A stretch of 64,000 bases of DNA, from the NCBI GenBank assembly GCA_963513935.1, contig OY740765.1, positions 72,051,638-72,115,637 of the forward strand. The letters run 5' to 3'. The notes beneath the pieces are model-generated. The model made no database searches. It worked only from the letters and a program-made list of their open reading frames with translations, and was not told the origin of the DNA. This DNA comes from Aphrophora alni (Eukaryota; Arthropoda; Insecta; Hemiptera; Aphrophoridae). The translations under genes were made by a program, and so were the position numbers. Shown piece after piece: positions 1 to 12,154 of this stretch. Positions within the stretch are counted from its first letter, which is position 1, and every line of letters starts with the position of its first letter.

Positions 1-385
1 TGTCGAGGTTGCCATATTATGTGTCAAATCATTTTTCGCCCAATATCTTGGATTCTATAATGTTTGTAGGAAAGATTAAAAGGCAACATATAAATGGAAA
101 GCTTAAGAAACTTTCAAAAATATAGTTTTTGTATTATTTTAGAGAGAACAGAAGCGAATAAAAAATAAAAAAATGTATAAAAAGCAAAAGATATCTATAA
201 AACTATGGCATTGGAAAATAACATGAAATTGTAGTATTTCAAATAATAAAGCTAGATATAGACTTTCCCCTTTTTTTATGAAAGACCACCATTAGTAGGA
301 TTGGGTTATGAATTTATATATTCCATTCAGCCTTTAGCAAACTTGAACACAATTCACAATAGGTGTACTACACAATAACCATGGA
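1..385. other. AT-rich stretch with no recognisable gene
   Basis: I see no coding pattern, RNA gene or repeat boundary here. The minisatellite described in the next entry starts near its right edge. Confidence 0.5.
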
Positions 386-520
386 TTATAATGAATTTTG
401 CTAATTACTCAAACCTCATGATTTGTATTGACTCTGCTAATTTTACTACTCAGATTCTTGATTCTAATTAGTTCTGTTAACTTCTCAAAACTATTGATTT
501 GTATCAGCTTTGCTAATAAC
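386..520 (+). repeat. ~36-bp minisatellite, left part
   Basis: Degenerate tandem units built on a motif like TTGATTCTNATCAGCTCTG followed by CTAATTACTCAAGACCC. Three to four units are visible. The array breaks at the TTAA at 521 and resumes with clearer units after 2975, so the two TTAA-bounded elements at 521-2975 inserted into it. Confidence 0.75.
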
Positions 521-2209
521 TTAACCCTCCAAGTGTCGTTTGTTAATTCGGTCTTAAAATTCTTTGTTCGTTTAAAAATTAATAAAATATATTATTTTTA
601 TACAAAACCTAACTTATAAGACATCATTTTTCAAAATTTTTTGAAACGGTATGTTACATGTCAAAAACGAAGTTATCATTTTTCAGGAAAAACCTGTATC
701 ACTCAAAATCAAAAGCTTACCACCTTTTTCTAAGATATACAAAAGTTTTGTGTAATATTTTTGAATATATTAAAAAAAAAAAAAATTTGTTACATTTTCA
801 AAGTAAAAAAAAAAAATTACAAAAAATGTTAATTTCATCATTTTATTTTCAAAAATTCACTAAAAATAGTAATATATATCTTTTACACAACTTCTATATG
901 TCATTATATTCAGAAAGGTGCATAGAATGTAGGTGTGTAGTGAAAAAAAAAGGTTAGATGTATCACATTTGGAGTTTTTTGGTCAAATACCAAGAAATCG
1001 AAGGGTAAAAAGAGAATAATTTCACAGAAATGGTAATTTAAACCATACACATTTTTTTTTTGAATTTTTTCAAGTATTTCTAGAGGTTTGTAATATATTT
1101 AGGGGGAAAAAATAATAATTTGTTACATTTTCAAAATAAAATTAACGATATCCCCTAAAAAGTGATACTCTGACGGTTTAGGTTAGGTTGGACACCTCGA
1201 CAATTTAGGCGTAATTAGTAACTTTCTAAAGCTAGGCCTAAGACAAAATCATTAGATTTTACTAAAACAATATACTTTACAAAGAATAACACACATATTC
1301 ACTTGTATAATCAAATAAAACACTCTATATAAGAAAATTTGGTTATAGCTTAGATTTACAATTTACGTTTTAGGTTATCCCAAATATAAACCTTTTACAA
1401 ACTAGAAATTCACTCAAAAACATAAACTTTAGAAATAAAAACACATATATTGTAACTTGTATACAAAATTTATATACAATTTGTATACACAAACCTTCAA
1501 AATAACAAATATCTAACCCCAAAATAAATATGCGCCACGCCTAATATTACAGTTTTTACGTCACACAATTGCTATGTTTGGAGATCAAAACAAATCTTTC
1601 TAAGTATGTATTTGCCTATATCAAGTGGTACCAACTTATAGAATGAAATTTCCTCTACAACATACTGTAAAGAACGAATAAGTTTTTCTACTTAGAAAAG
1701 GGATTACGTCATTTCGTAAACTGCACCGAATGCCAAATGAATTTCGTCCTGTCAAGTTTCTTCTATGGTCAAGTAGAAATATCTCTGGATCTGTGAGACG
1801 CAGAAAAATTTGTAATCTACGGTTTGAAAGAGAAAGATGTGATCTATAGAACAGTGTTTTGGTCAACCCGTTTGACAGATAAATAGAGTTGTAATCATAT
1901 GGGGGAAAATGGCATCGCGTTTACGAAAAGGCGCAGAGTTGAAATTTACGATTTTACGCATCAAAAATATGCAAACTTCACCAATTTTTGGAATATTATT
2001 TATAACATTTTGTGGTTTTTTTTTTATGATTATGCATCTACGGAACATTAGCTTTCCAACGGTATTTTATTTATTGTGATAGGACAATTTTAAGTGGGCG
2101 TAATGTTGAATTGCAAAATACGTGTTCTATAGTTGGTGAAGTCAGCCATGACTAATGTCGCGACCCGGTTTTTAGGCAAAACCGGGTCGCCTACCCGTTC
2201 GAGGGTTAA
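521..2209 (+). mobile_element. piggyBac-like non-autonomous element, large TTAA family, copy A
   Basis: The element starts TTAA-CCCTCC and ends GAGGG-TTAA, the arrangement expected of piggyBac-superfamily insertions (TTAA target duplicated, ends starting CCC). It is about 1.7 kb and aligns end to end with copies at 25476, 31573 and 38455 (same strand) and at 16870 and 17898 (reverse). No transposase domain is visible; short minus-strand ORFs at 1636-2048 are shared in part with other copies but broken differently in each. A perfect 13-bp hairpin stem lies at 2160-2190, just inside the right end. Assignment to piggyBac is inferred from ends and target site. Confidence 0.75.
2160..2190. repeat. 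subterminal hairpin of TTAA-family copy A
   Basis: GCGACCCGGTTTT, loop TAGGC, then AAAACCGGGTCGC: 13 perfect pairs with a 5-nt loop, 15 bp from the right TTAA. The same place in copy D has GCGACCACTTTTT and its exact complement, so three stem positions differ with pairing kept. Confidence 0.9.
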
Positions 2210-2592
2210 CCCATTGACATCAAAGACATGGCGTTCACGTCCCGCACACATGTGGACTGATAGCTCAACGACGTGACGTTGACGTATTGTTTTCAATGCG
2301 TCATCTAAGGTCAATGTTTGCTGTTAAAATGCACTCAGATGTGTCGAGCGCTTATCAGTTTGTTGTCCGCTTATCTTATCTCTGTGACAGTTCCTTCATA
2401 ACATTTCTCTGTTTCGAACAATAACAATAATTTATTTGTTTGAGACTAGTTAGGGGAGTTCAGTCTTTGCGTTCGGTCGTGTTATTTTTCGTTCGTGTAA
2501 ATATTAGTGAAATGGCGGATAATTTACGATCGTCTGAATTAGATCGAATACTATTGCGTAGGTGTGACATTATTCAAGTGACAGTTTTTTTA

Positions 2593-2629
<37 letters not shown>

Positions 2630-2975
2630 TATATTTTATTTTAGTTTTTTTTTATTTATTTATTTATTTTTTCCTTCTAGAAGTAATTATTTATTGTGAA
2701 ATACATTTGATCCAGCTAACATCAATCAGCTAGTACACGCAAAAAACGTAAGTAAAATATTATGTATGTAACATTAGTTTTTATATATTTTGCAGTATAA
2801 TATAATTATGTTGTAGTCTAATATGGTCTGTGTTATGTTTATGTAACATACATAACAACAAAACATGTAGAATTTGCGAGCGAACGAGGTCGGCCGGTGC
2901 CGCGCCGTTTTGTGGAATTAACTCGTACCGTTAGGCCCGGGCGGGCGCTAAGCTTCGCGATCCGCAATGGGTTAA
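2206..2975 (+). mobile_element. second piggyBac-like element (TTAACCCATTG ends)
   Basis: Starts TTAACCCATTG at 2206 and ends with its exact inverse CAATGGGTTAA at 2975, giving an 11-bp terminal match including the TTAA. Its left TTAA is the right TTAA of copy A. The right half is unusually GC-rich for this window (2880-2970). An ATG at 2512 opens a short frame beginning MADNLRSSELDRILLRR, which resembles in style the start of a piggyBac transposase but is too short to assign; a long T-run follows. Probably an internally deleted derivative of a different piggyBac family from copy A. Confidence 0.65.
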
Positions 2976-3265
2976 GACACTTGATTCTCATCAGCTCTGC
3001 TAATTCCTCAAGACCCTTGATTTTAATCAGGTCTGCTAATTACACATAACTTTGATTCTCATCAGCTCTGGTTATGAACTAGACCTTTGATTCTTATAAG
3101 ATCTGTTAATTTACTCAAGATCCTTGATTCTTATCAGCTCTGCTCATTACCAAAAACCCAAGTCATATCAGCTCTGCTAGTTACTCAATGTCCTTGATTA
3201 TTTTCATTTCTGATAACTACTCTAGAGACCTTTGATGTTGATCAGCTCTGCAATTACACAAGGCT
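2976..3265 (+). repeat. ~36-bp minisatellite, right part
   Basis: About eight degenerate units of the motif seen at 386-520 (TTGATTCTCATCAGCTCTGC, then CTAATTACTCAAGACCC). It continues the interrupted array. Confidence 0.8.
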
Positions 3266-4479
3266 CTTTATAGTCATTTAAGATATATTGATTATTTTTG
3301 AGTTAACCCCATTTATATCCGCTGGGTAAGAAACTATTCCTTGGAAAGGATTTTTTTACATCTTTGAAACTGTCTTCAGTTTTGTAATCCCAAACTAACA
3401 ACAGTATTTTATGCCTTCTCTAAAACAAGCACCCAGATCTACCTGAATTATATTTTATTTCTATAATATCTGTGACACTATTATTAAATTTGGATCACAT
3501 GACATAATCAAATGTATTCTCCTGTAACATAATCAAGTGTTCAGAAAAATAAAACTATACTCTGATGATCAGTTATATCAATTAATTCTTTGGCGTGATA
3601 ACTGGTCTTTGCCTATGTCAGCATTTAAACTTCAACAGTTATATTATGAATGAAGAGTTCTTCATTTTTTACAACTCACATACTACATCAGTTGGTTAGA
3701 GTCACAGGAGAGAAATTTTCAGAAGTGACCAAAGTTTTACAAACCCTTGTTGAAAAAATTCTATGACTTCATCACACCAAGACAGCCCTTGAGCTTAAAA
3801 CTAATTTGATTACTCTTCTACAAAACTATATAAATGGATCTGAAACTTTCCTAAGTTACTTCTCTCTAAGTTTACAACCTGTGATACACCAAAACTCAGT
3901 ATGATTCATCAGAAATAGTGTGATAAAAACTGCAGTGTCATATAATTTTCCTAATAAATAATGATAGTTTACCATTTTTAAACAGGACATCCAATACTAT
4001 TGACACTTGTAAGCACATTAAACGATAAGCCAATCCCTAACAAAATTATTTGACACAATTTGATGAGGGTAAGTTGTATCATGATACTAAATTCTATTTT
4101 ATCTCTTTATGCCGCGATTTTATAGTAAGCAGGTGTCTGTATTTACTTAATATCAGCCATTTTTCTCCTTCTGTTTTTCTCGTAATTATATAATACAAAA
4201 TAATAAATTGTTAAAATTGTTATAAGCTTTCATTTACAAATTTGTTTTAATAAAAATATATAGATTTTGATCAATTGGATAAATATTCGTTGGTCCACTA
4301 TTTTCCAAAATGGTGGGATCAGCACATCCAGGAAGAAACTGTTTGATCTCCTCGAGATGCTTTTGTTTATTAAGATGTATGTACGAGTATTTGTAAGTTT
4401 GTAAATACATTTTTTTAATGTTATAATTTTCTTGTTGAAAAATCAACTTCTAACATACTATTCTGTTTAACCTAGCATG
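3266..4479. other. no recognisable feature
   Basis: AT-rich sequence without supported genes. The 70-codon frame on the minus strand at 4234-4446 has no family signature and is best treated as chance. Confidence 0.5.
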
Positions 4480-5790
4480 TTTAAGTAAGGAGCCTGGTTA
4501 TAGTTCACATTTCTTTGAATTTTAACATTACCTATATTCTTATTTTTGTTCTAAAATAAGTCAGAAAAATGACTGTAATAATTATTAATAATCATATCTT
4601 TTTTTAAGTGCTTGTTATAGATTTTATTTATTTTCTTATAGTATTCCATATTTTTCTGCGTATTCACAATACATATTTTAATAATTTTTGTTCATATAAA
4701 GGCCTGGTAATATATAACATATTTCACAATACTTACATTAAAAATATTGTTTATAAATTAGTTAGTATGTTGTGTGATAATGTTCCACGTTTCATTGCTT
4801 TTTTCGCAATACCCATATTTTCATTTTTATTTTTAAATAAATCAGAAAAGTTCCAGGTAATCCACATTGCTTTGTATTTTTCGCCACACCTCAATATTTT
4901 CTTTGTTTTTAAATAAATCAGAAAGTGTTCCCCCGTAATATTTCACATTTCTTTACATTTTTAACAATACACATATTATTTAAATTTTTGTTGTTATATA
5001 AATCAGTAAATTGCCTGTTACTTTTACATTGCTATTGTACTTTTTTTCTTTTTTTTCCTTTTTTTGATTAAAATACCCACATTTTCATTTTCACATGAGT
5101 ATGGTTAGTTCCCTGATAATATTTCACAATTCTTTGTATTTTTCACAACACCTGGATATTTATTTTTGTTTGTAAATAATTCAGTAAAATGCCAGGTAAT
5201 AATTCAATTTCTTTCTTAGCATTCTTTCTAATACTTGCATATAATTTTTTGTTATTAATGTGTCAGTAAAGTGCTTGTCAGTATTCTACATTCTTACAAT
5301 ACCCTAATTTTTTTATTTTTCTAGAATAAGTAACATGCCTGTTATTATTCTAAATTTATTTTCATTTTTTATAATACAAATTAAATTTTTTTTTCTTATT
5401 AAATAAGTCAGTTTGTTGCATGGTAAATATTCGACATATCTTTTGATTTTTCATAATACCCAAAATTGTATTGTTATTCCTAAATAAGTCAGCAAGGTGA
5501 TTGGTAATATTTAACATCTCTTTACATTTTCACAATACTCTCAAATTTATTTGTGTTCTTAAATAAGGTGCCTGGTTTTATTCCACATTTTGTTGCATTT
5601 TGTACAAGACCCATTTTTTAATATTTGTTTCTAAATAATATAGTAAAGAGCCTGGTAGCATTCTACATTTCTTTATATTTTATACAATACTCACATTTTT
5701 ACTTTTATTTGGCTCCTAACGAAGCCATTAGGTGTGTGGTAATATTTTTTATATCTTCACAATTTTCATAATGCCTGCATTTTAATTTTT
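4480..5790 (+). repeat. degenerate ~80-bp tandem array
   Basis: A pattern of roughly 80 bp recurs about 16 times. Each unit has a box like GTGCCTGGTAATATT, then CACATTTCTTTGCATTTTT, then CACAATACCCATATTTT, then AAATAAGTCAGTAAAG. Spacing between the CCTGGTAAT boxes is mostly 64-100 bases. Units are strongly diverged, so this is an old minisatellite-type array. The open frame at 4608-4916 is a by-product of the repeat. Confidence 0.75.
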
Positions 5791-5882
5791 ATGCATAGAA
5801 AATAAAGTACAACCCAAAGGCAGCTTATACCACCGATGCTTCATGGTGGCATGATCATGTTAATTAAATATAGATATTATTA

Positions 5883-5883
<1 letters not shown>

Positions 5884-5914
<31 letters not shown>
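5884..5914. repeat. (TA)n microsatellite
   Basis: Uninterrupted TA dinucleotide run of about 30 bases. Confidence 0.95.
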
Positions 5915-5916
<2 letters not shown>

Positions 5917-6211
5917 TGAGCTTTCATAAATGTCGGGTCACTTAAAATTTTTTTACAATAGAATTTAAGACATGAAACTAAGAAACACAACTGGAGAAAG
6001 GATTTTTTTTGGAGTGTGTTGGGTTCTGACTCTATAGGCTCATATTGTCTCGTGTACATCAACTGTGTTTTATTGTACTCCATTGTAATAATACTTTAAT
6101 ATTATACCAATTTCTGTGTCTTTGATTTGATGTAGGTATCCCTCTTCTTGTTGCTGGGATCCAAAGATCCTGCTTCCCTTGAGATTCAACATTTGACAAT
6201 CTATTAGAATA

Positions 6212-7173
6212 CGAGGGGGGGGGGCCAAAAAACCTGGGATTTGGTCATAACTCCTTTATTTTTCAATATTTTTACACTAAATTTTGGTCACCTTTAAAGT
6301 AATTACCATTGACTGCAATGCACTTCTCTAATCGTTTTTTCCATTGTTCAAAACATTGTTGATATTCACTTAATGGAATGTTCTTTAGTCCATCCAGTGA
6401 TTTTTATTTCACCTCTTGCACAGTCTCAAAACGTTTACCTTTCATATCCCTTTTGAGTTGTAGGAACAAAAAAAAATCGCAGGGAGCGAGATCCAGTGAA
6501 TGGGGGGGGGGGTGAGCAATCGGTGTCACCGTTTTTCGTCAAAAACTGCTTCACAGATAAGCTTCGAAACAGGCATGAAGTCGGAGCTCCCTTTGCTCGT
6601 CTGTGAGAAGATGTGGAACAAGTTTGGCTGTAACTCTTCTCATGCACAAATCCTCCAAAAAAATCTTCTGGATTGAACTCCAAGTCAACCCAAACATCGC
6701 AACTAATTGAAATGGTTCGACAACGGTCTTACGAACCAGAGTGTCTTTGATTTTCTCAATGTTGTTGTCATTTCTTGATGTTGAAGGGCGCCCAGAACGA
6801 GGCTGGTCTTCAGTCGACATTTCTCCACTTTTAAAACGCTGAAACCACTCGTAGACACGTGTTTTACTTAAAGTAACTTCCCCATAAGCTGTTTTCAGCA
6901 TTACAAGAGTTTCCGTGGGCGTTTTCCCCAACAGGAAACAAAATTTCACAGCCATACGTTGCTCCTGGTAGTCAGCCATTTTACGTTTTCGCCGAAACGG
7001 AAAAAGGACTTTCACAAAAAAAGTTCTCACGGACGAACTGATTTACTCACAGCGAACAAACGTCATACACTGACGTGTAGCAATGTTACTCGAGACTCCC
7101 TCTCCGGCCGACCGGCCACGCCCATCCCCTCTCCTCACCAGCCTGATTCCCATTATTTTTGGATCCCCCCTCG
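6212..7173 (-). mobile_element. internally deleted mariner element
   Basis: Bounded by TA at 6210-6211 and 7174-7175. The ends are inverted repeats: CGAGGGGGG then CCAAAAA on the left, and the inverse of CGAGGGGGGATCCAAAAA on the right. At 962 bp it is shorter than a usual ~1.3-kb mariner, because the middle of the transposase gene is missing. The transposase relic is annotated separately. Confidence 0.9.
6404..6979 (-). pseudogene. mariner transposase, deleted and frameshifted
   Basis: A mariner transposase would bind the TIRs through its N-terminal helix-turn-helix and cut DNA with a DDD catalytic triad. The start MADYQEQRMAVKFCFLLGK at 6979 opens a good HTH region (KTRVYEWFQRFKSGE, DQPRSGRPSTS, then LTDEQRELRLHACFEA). 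Just after this the frame jumps to SVKQFLTKNG and, past a run of C, to HSLDLAPCDFFLFLQLK in a further frame, which is the third-aspartate block. The stretch that would hold the first two catalytic aspartates is absent, and a stop at 6404-6406 ends the frame early. Not functional. Confidence 0.9.
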
Positions 7174-7175
7174 TA

Positions 7176-8211
7176 TGTGCAGAAGTGTCAATGGTTGCTA
7201 GCAGATGCTTCTGGTAGTGACCATGTCTTATGGTGATGCCAGTAACTTGCCTTCTATCATGCTGAATAAATGTTCTTGTTAGTTTATTGCCAAATTGTAT
7301 GTCTCGGCTAAGACTTTGCCTTAACATTGGTCAGAAAATGTCCATTGACTTAATTGCATACTTCACCTTTGAACAACTGAGCCTGACTGGGAATGGGATT
7401 AACCGTAAAAGATTATAGTAATTTTTGTATCCCAACTGGGATGATAAAACAGGAACAATTTTAAATTATTTTGACAACATAATACCAACCCATATTTTTG
7501 TGACTATATTGATATAAAGTAAAATTTTTAAAAAAAGTTGTGGTTATAGTTTATTTTTATAATATGCAACCTTGTAAGGCACACATCAGTATATTTTAGT
7601 GTTTTATGGAGTTCACCAAAACAAATTTATAAAATGAAAAATTTTCAGCCATAGTGGTTAAATCAAGATTCTAATAAAATATTTGAAATAATAAAATAAT
7701 TTTAAAATTTTTTCATAAATATTTATAGTGCATATAGAATTGTTAAAACTAAAATTTATATCTTAAAATTGAACCCGTGGACACCAAAAAGTAGAAATTT
7801 CATATTAACTTTGTCTAACTACAATAATTAGTTTTATCTCTTTATTTCAAAGGGACTGTTTACTTTAAAAAATTTCAATTAGCAGTTTAATGTTGGCTTT
7901 ACAGGATATCATTTATTTATTTAGACATATTTATATATATTTATTGCATGCTTCTTTGGCATATATATATTTTTTAAATCCCAAAAATAATAAGTTCGTG
8001 AACAAAGTATTGATGACATCTGTTACAAAACATTCAAAATACCTTTTAAAATTTTTAATTTTCCACCAAACTCAACCCCCCTTTGTGAGGGTTCAAAAAT
8101 GTTTTGACCATACCAATAGTTAGTTAATTTGCAATAATTAAGATTCTTAAAGTGTTATTTACTGTGTTTCGTTCAAAAGTTATAAGGATGAACTGTTGTT
8201 GCATTATGGAC
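7176..8211. other. no recognisable feature
   Basis: AT-rich, no supported coding region. Short open frames at 7043-7327 and 7890-8123 have no recognisable signature. Confidence 0.5.
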
Positions 8212-8276
8212 ATATTAATTCATCTACGGGTGAATTAATATATATCTTTTAATATATATTAATTAATATGTCTTTT
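8212..8276. repeat. AT-rich palindromic stretch
   Basis: ATTAATTCATC, a short spacer and GGTGAATTAAT form one hairpin. This is followed by AATATATATTAATTAATAT-type self-complementary sequence. Confidence 0.6.
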
Positions 8277-8394
8277 GTGTGAAAACAGTTCTATGTTTTT
8301 CACATATTTGTGATATGCATGGTTTAAAATAAATCAAAAATTGAATAATTTTATATGGTGTGAATGAATGAGAATTGATCATATTAATCAGTTG

Positions 8395-8770
8395 TCATTT
8401 TAAGATAATAAAGAGAGTTTAAGCTTTGTATGGTACCATTTGTTATTTAATGATAATAAGAAAGAGTTGTGTTTGTTGTGTGATTATCATTTGTTATTCA
8501 ATGATAATAAGAAAGGGTTGTGATTGTTGAATGTTACCATTTGTCATATTTACATTATAAGAAAAAGTTATCATAGCTATATGGTTATCATTTGGTATAT
8601 ATTAATTATTTAGCTTTTGTTATTTAATTATTTTGCATGTTTATTCATTTTTCTAAAATTGGGTTAAATTTAAGATAAGAAGAGTTGTGATTTTTGTATG
8701 ATTATCATTTTTCAGTTTAAGATAATGAGAAAAATTTGTTATTGTTGTATAGGTTATCACAACTCCCATA
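8395..8770 (+). repeat. ~60-bp tandem repeat
   Basis: Units resemble GATAATAAGAAAGAGTTGTG, then TTTGTTGTATGATTATCATT, then TGTTATTTAAT. About six degenerate copies are visible, with one gap around 8590-8670. Confidence 0.7.
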
Positions 8771-9084
8771 CAGCAGTACATTCTTTGGTAACAGTATTTT
8801 TTTTATTATAGTTTTTCACTTAAATTAACAACAAGAATCATATTTTATAAGGTGAAATTGATGACAATTGATTGTGAGGTATATCTCATAAAATAGAAAT
8901 TTATTGGAAAATTTTACAATTTAATGTACTTAGCATAAATGTTTTACATGCAAGAGTCAAAAGTGGTTCAACATATAAAAATTACACTATTGCTATGTAT
9001 TCACTTGGTGAATAAAAAAATGCATCAGTAACTAATGCTAAAATGATATTACAGTATTCTAATTAAAAATTATATGTTTTGTAG

Positions 9085-9330
9085 AACTAATATATTTATT
9101 TTTGTAGAAATCATGTATTAAATGGTTATGGAAATCACACATTTAATTTTGAAGAAAGCATGTATTTAGTTTTGTAGAAATAATGTAATTAGTTTTAAAG
9201 AAAGCATGCATTAAATGTTTTTAGAAGTCATGAATTTAATTTAGTAAGAATAGTTTATTTACATCATATATTTAATTTTGTAGAAATATTGTATTTAACT
9301 TTGAAGAAATCAAGTAAGTTTTATTTTATT
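9085..9330 (+). repeat. short-unit tandem repeat
   Basis: Degenerate units of about 28-30 bases built on GTAGAAATCATGTATTTAAT and TTTGAAGAAA. Around eight copies are visible. Confidence 0.65.
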
Positions 9331-10443
9331 TGCAGGAGTCTTACAATTTTTGTAACAGAATTTATTTTTAAACCTGTTCACAAACCTTATTAAATTTATA
9401 TGTATGTTCCATTGCAATCACTGGAAGGCGGAGGTAAGCACTGTTTTCTTCTTTTTTTTTTAATTGGTTTATTTCATCGTAACGATTTAAATAGATATAA
9501 TACTAGGACATGTATAAAAAACCATAAATTTTTGTGAAAACGTTTATTACCGATTATGAATTGTGCTACATTATTTTATACAAAATATAGGTAAATAAAT
9601 AGCATAGCAAATAATTTAAAACATTGTAAGAGTAAGATTATCGATTGAGAAACTTAATGAACAAAACTATCTTGAACATACTGTTTTAAGACACACTACT
9701 AAACGTGAGCCTAGTGATTTTGTTGTTGACAAGCGTCTATTGTCTAGTTATCGGGTATAGAAAAAATATTTATTTTAAGGATATGCTCTCTATTCTCATC
9801 TTACAATGTTATTCCTTATTTTAATATTGCTTATTGACAAGAAAGATGTTTGAAAGAACTGGAATGTCAGGTGTTTGTGGAGAGGGAGAGAGGGATTAGA
9901 AACAGAAGTCAACAATTCATGCATCTTGTTACCAACGCAGATAATATACTAACCTAAGACAAAATAATACAGTTATAGTAAAACTCTTCTTATAAAACAC
10001 TTGCAATTTACTAACATTTTAATTTCTCATACATATAAATAGTATAATGAGAGTAAAATTATGAGATAATAATTTTTTAATGTTGAATCGTGTTTAATGA
10101 GAAATAGACAAGATCTCCCAAGTTAAAAATAGATTGTTTTGTTTTATTTGACACATGTTGAAGACAACAGGATGAATGAAGCTAGTCTATTACCTGTCAA
10201 TTAACCATATCTCATCTTCCAATTGTCTGCTTTGTTTAATTTTAAAGAAGGAAATTATTAACATGATAAGGTAGGCCTGTTTGGCATCTGTCTCTAATCT
10301 TCCCACAGTTTTAGGGAGTTTTTATTTTAACCCCCCAAAAAACACGTTTTGGCGATAATCGTAGTCTTTCTAAAAACATAAGACTCTATATACTTACGTA
10401 TTACCATATGTTATACGCAGAGATTTTTATAAAGTGTAAGACT
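9331..10443. other. no recognisable feature
   Basis: AT-rich sequence; I see no gene or element boundary here. Confidence 0.5.
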
Positions 10444-11627
10444 TTAACACGTTAAGTGCCAAGCCAGTTGTGCCACTTTTATCATACAGTGCCAACTTAA
10501 ATAAACCATTTTAATAACATAACCTCTATATATGTGGTCTTACGGTTATATGGAGAACTGATTTTTTGAGAAATTGTTTTAAAAAACATTAAAAAAAATG
10601 ATCGGCCCGGCATGTCATTTTGAATACCATATTTTGTTTGGAATTTGACATGTCGGCCGATTGGCCGACCGCACTTTTGATCGATTTCCTAGGATAATTT
10701 AGGTCTGTGATGTTGGTAACACACAACTCAGTGGTGGGAAACGCGTTGAGTAACTGCACGTAAACATCAAGTTGACATGGTTCAAACTGGAAAAACGGGA
10801 TTGAAGAGGAAATGTCATTTTCAAGCCTCTTGCAATAACAGAGTACAATGAGCAAAAACCCGGCTTCGATGTTGCTGATCAAATGTCGTTGTACAACTCA
10901 GCAGTACGAAAAACACTAAGATGGTTTCATAAAGTTGTTGTACATACATTTACTATTTGGCACCTACATTGTAAATGCTTGGCTCGCTTTCAAAAGCAAT
11001 GTAGGACCACGACCGCAACACCAATACTTGTCAATAACAGATTTTAAATGCTTTCATTTTGCTTTCATCTTACAGTTTAGACAGTAATATTATAAATAAA
11101 TGATTTAAAAAAAGTTAATTGTAAATAAATAACATTGTTAAACAGTTTTAAAAATTGCTTTCCAATTTTGTAATTGTTCAATGTTTTATACAAAAATATG
11201 CAAAATTTATTATTTTGCTTACCGTAATAGTTAACTTTTATACGTTTATTTTAAAAAAATATTACAACTGTAGAATATTCAAACTGTATATTACTTGTTT
11301 TAATGCATTAATCCATAATTTCAACTGAACATTTCGCTGCCGTACCGATCGGTACGACGAAATTAACATATTGTTGAGGTGTTTTATTTGGTTGTTACGC
11401 AACACTATTTAAAGATAATAAAATGAAATATCTATGGCTATTAGCTACAATCTTCTAGATTTCACTTATTGTATGTGTTTTCCGCTAGGTTGCAACACTT
11501 ACTGATAAAAGACTGTAAAATAAAATCTTGCATTGATGGCAGTGTCGTACCGATCGGCCGACACGCCACTTTAACTATGAGCTTGCTGTCACACCGATCG
11601 GCCCCCCCATGGCACTTAACGTGTTAA
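10444..11627. mobile_element. TTAA-bounded non-autonomous element with perfect TIR
   Basis: Left end TTAACACGTTAAGTGCCA at 10444 is matched exactly, inverted, by TGGCACTTAACGTGTTAA ending at 11627. Length 1184 bp. TTAA termini suggest the piggyBac superfamily, though these ends lack the CCC start of the other families here. The right part holds three copies of the palindrome CCGATCGG (near 11346, 11549 and 11595), and related ATCGGCC/CGGCCGAT motifs lie near the left end (about 10600-10660). No transposase domain is visible; the minus-strand frame at 10589-10882 is not recognised. Confidence 0.75.
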
Positions 11628-12154
11628 ATTATTTGTTATTAATGAATGTTGTATTCTTTGGATCTAAAATCAAGAAGGAAACTGTCAACATCAACTATGT
11701 TATCCGGTGATATTTCCTGGTGGGTGGATGTTTTTACTCTTACATACACTCTGAGATGTAGGGGATTTCTCACCGCTACGTCTTTTTTCCTTTCACACAC
11801 CTAACATGGCTAAATAATCAAAGGTTTTCATAACACAGATTATTAACTTTAAATTATTAGAAATGTTATTTTGATTTATTTATTTATATTTTATTAAAAT
11901 TAGTCTGTGAGTTATTTTTTATTTACAAAATAACTAAATAGAATTGGGTGATTTTATAAATCTAAGCTATACTGGAAAATGTGTTAAAATTGACTACAAA
12001 ATTGATGATCAAAGATGTACTTAATATTTCGTGGATAACACAAAATCAGAAGAAAACTAACTATAATGGCAAAATATAGATAAGACTTTTGGTTTCCATT
12101 TTCACAATCCTTATTATTTGTTTAAAGATAATAAAACACAATTTTTATTTTGTA
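11628..12154. other. no recognisable feature
   Basis: AT-rich flank between a TTAA-bounded element and a Penelope tail; nothing supported. Confidence 0.5.

Noticed and set aside
1166..1190. TTTAGGTTAGGTTGG in the TTAA family resembles the insect telomere repeat TTAGG
   Set aside because: Only two units, at a fixed place within every copy of a dispersed element. No array is present.
4480..5790. Possible CRISPR-like array
   Set aside because: Units are diverged along their whole length with no constant repeat and variable spacer pattern, and all surrounding sequence is eukaryotic mobile DNA.
10589..10882. 97-codon minus-strand frame inside the TTAACACG element as a gene
   Set aside because: No domain, no homologue recognised, and the element looks non-autonomous.
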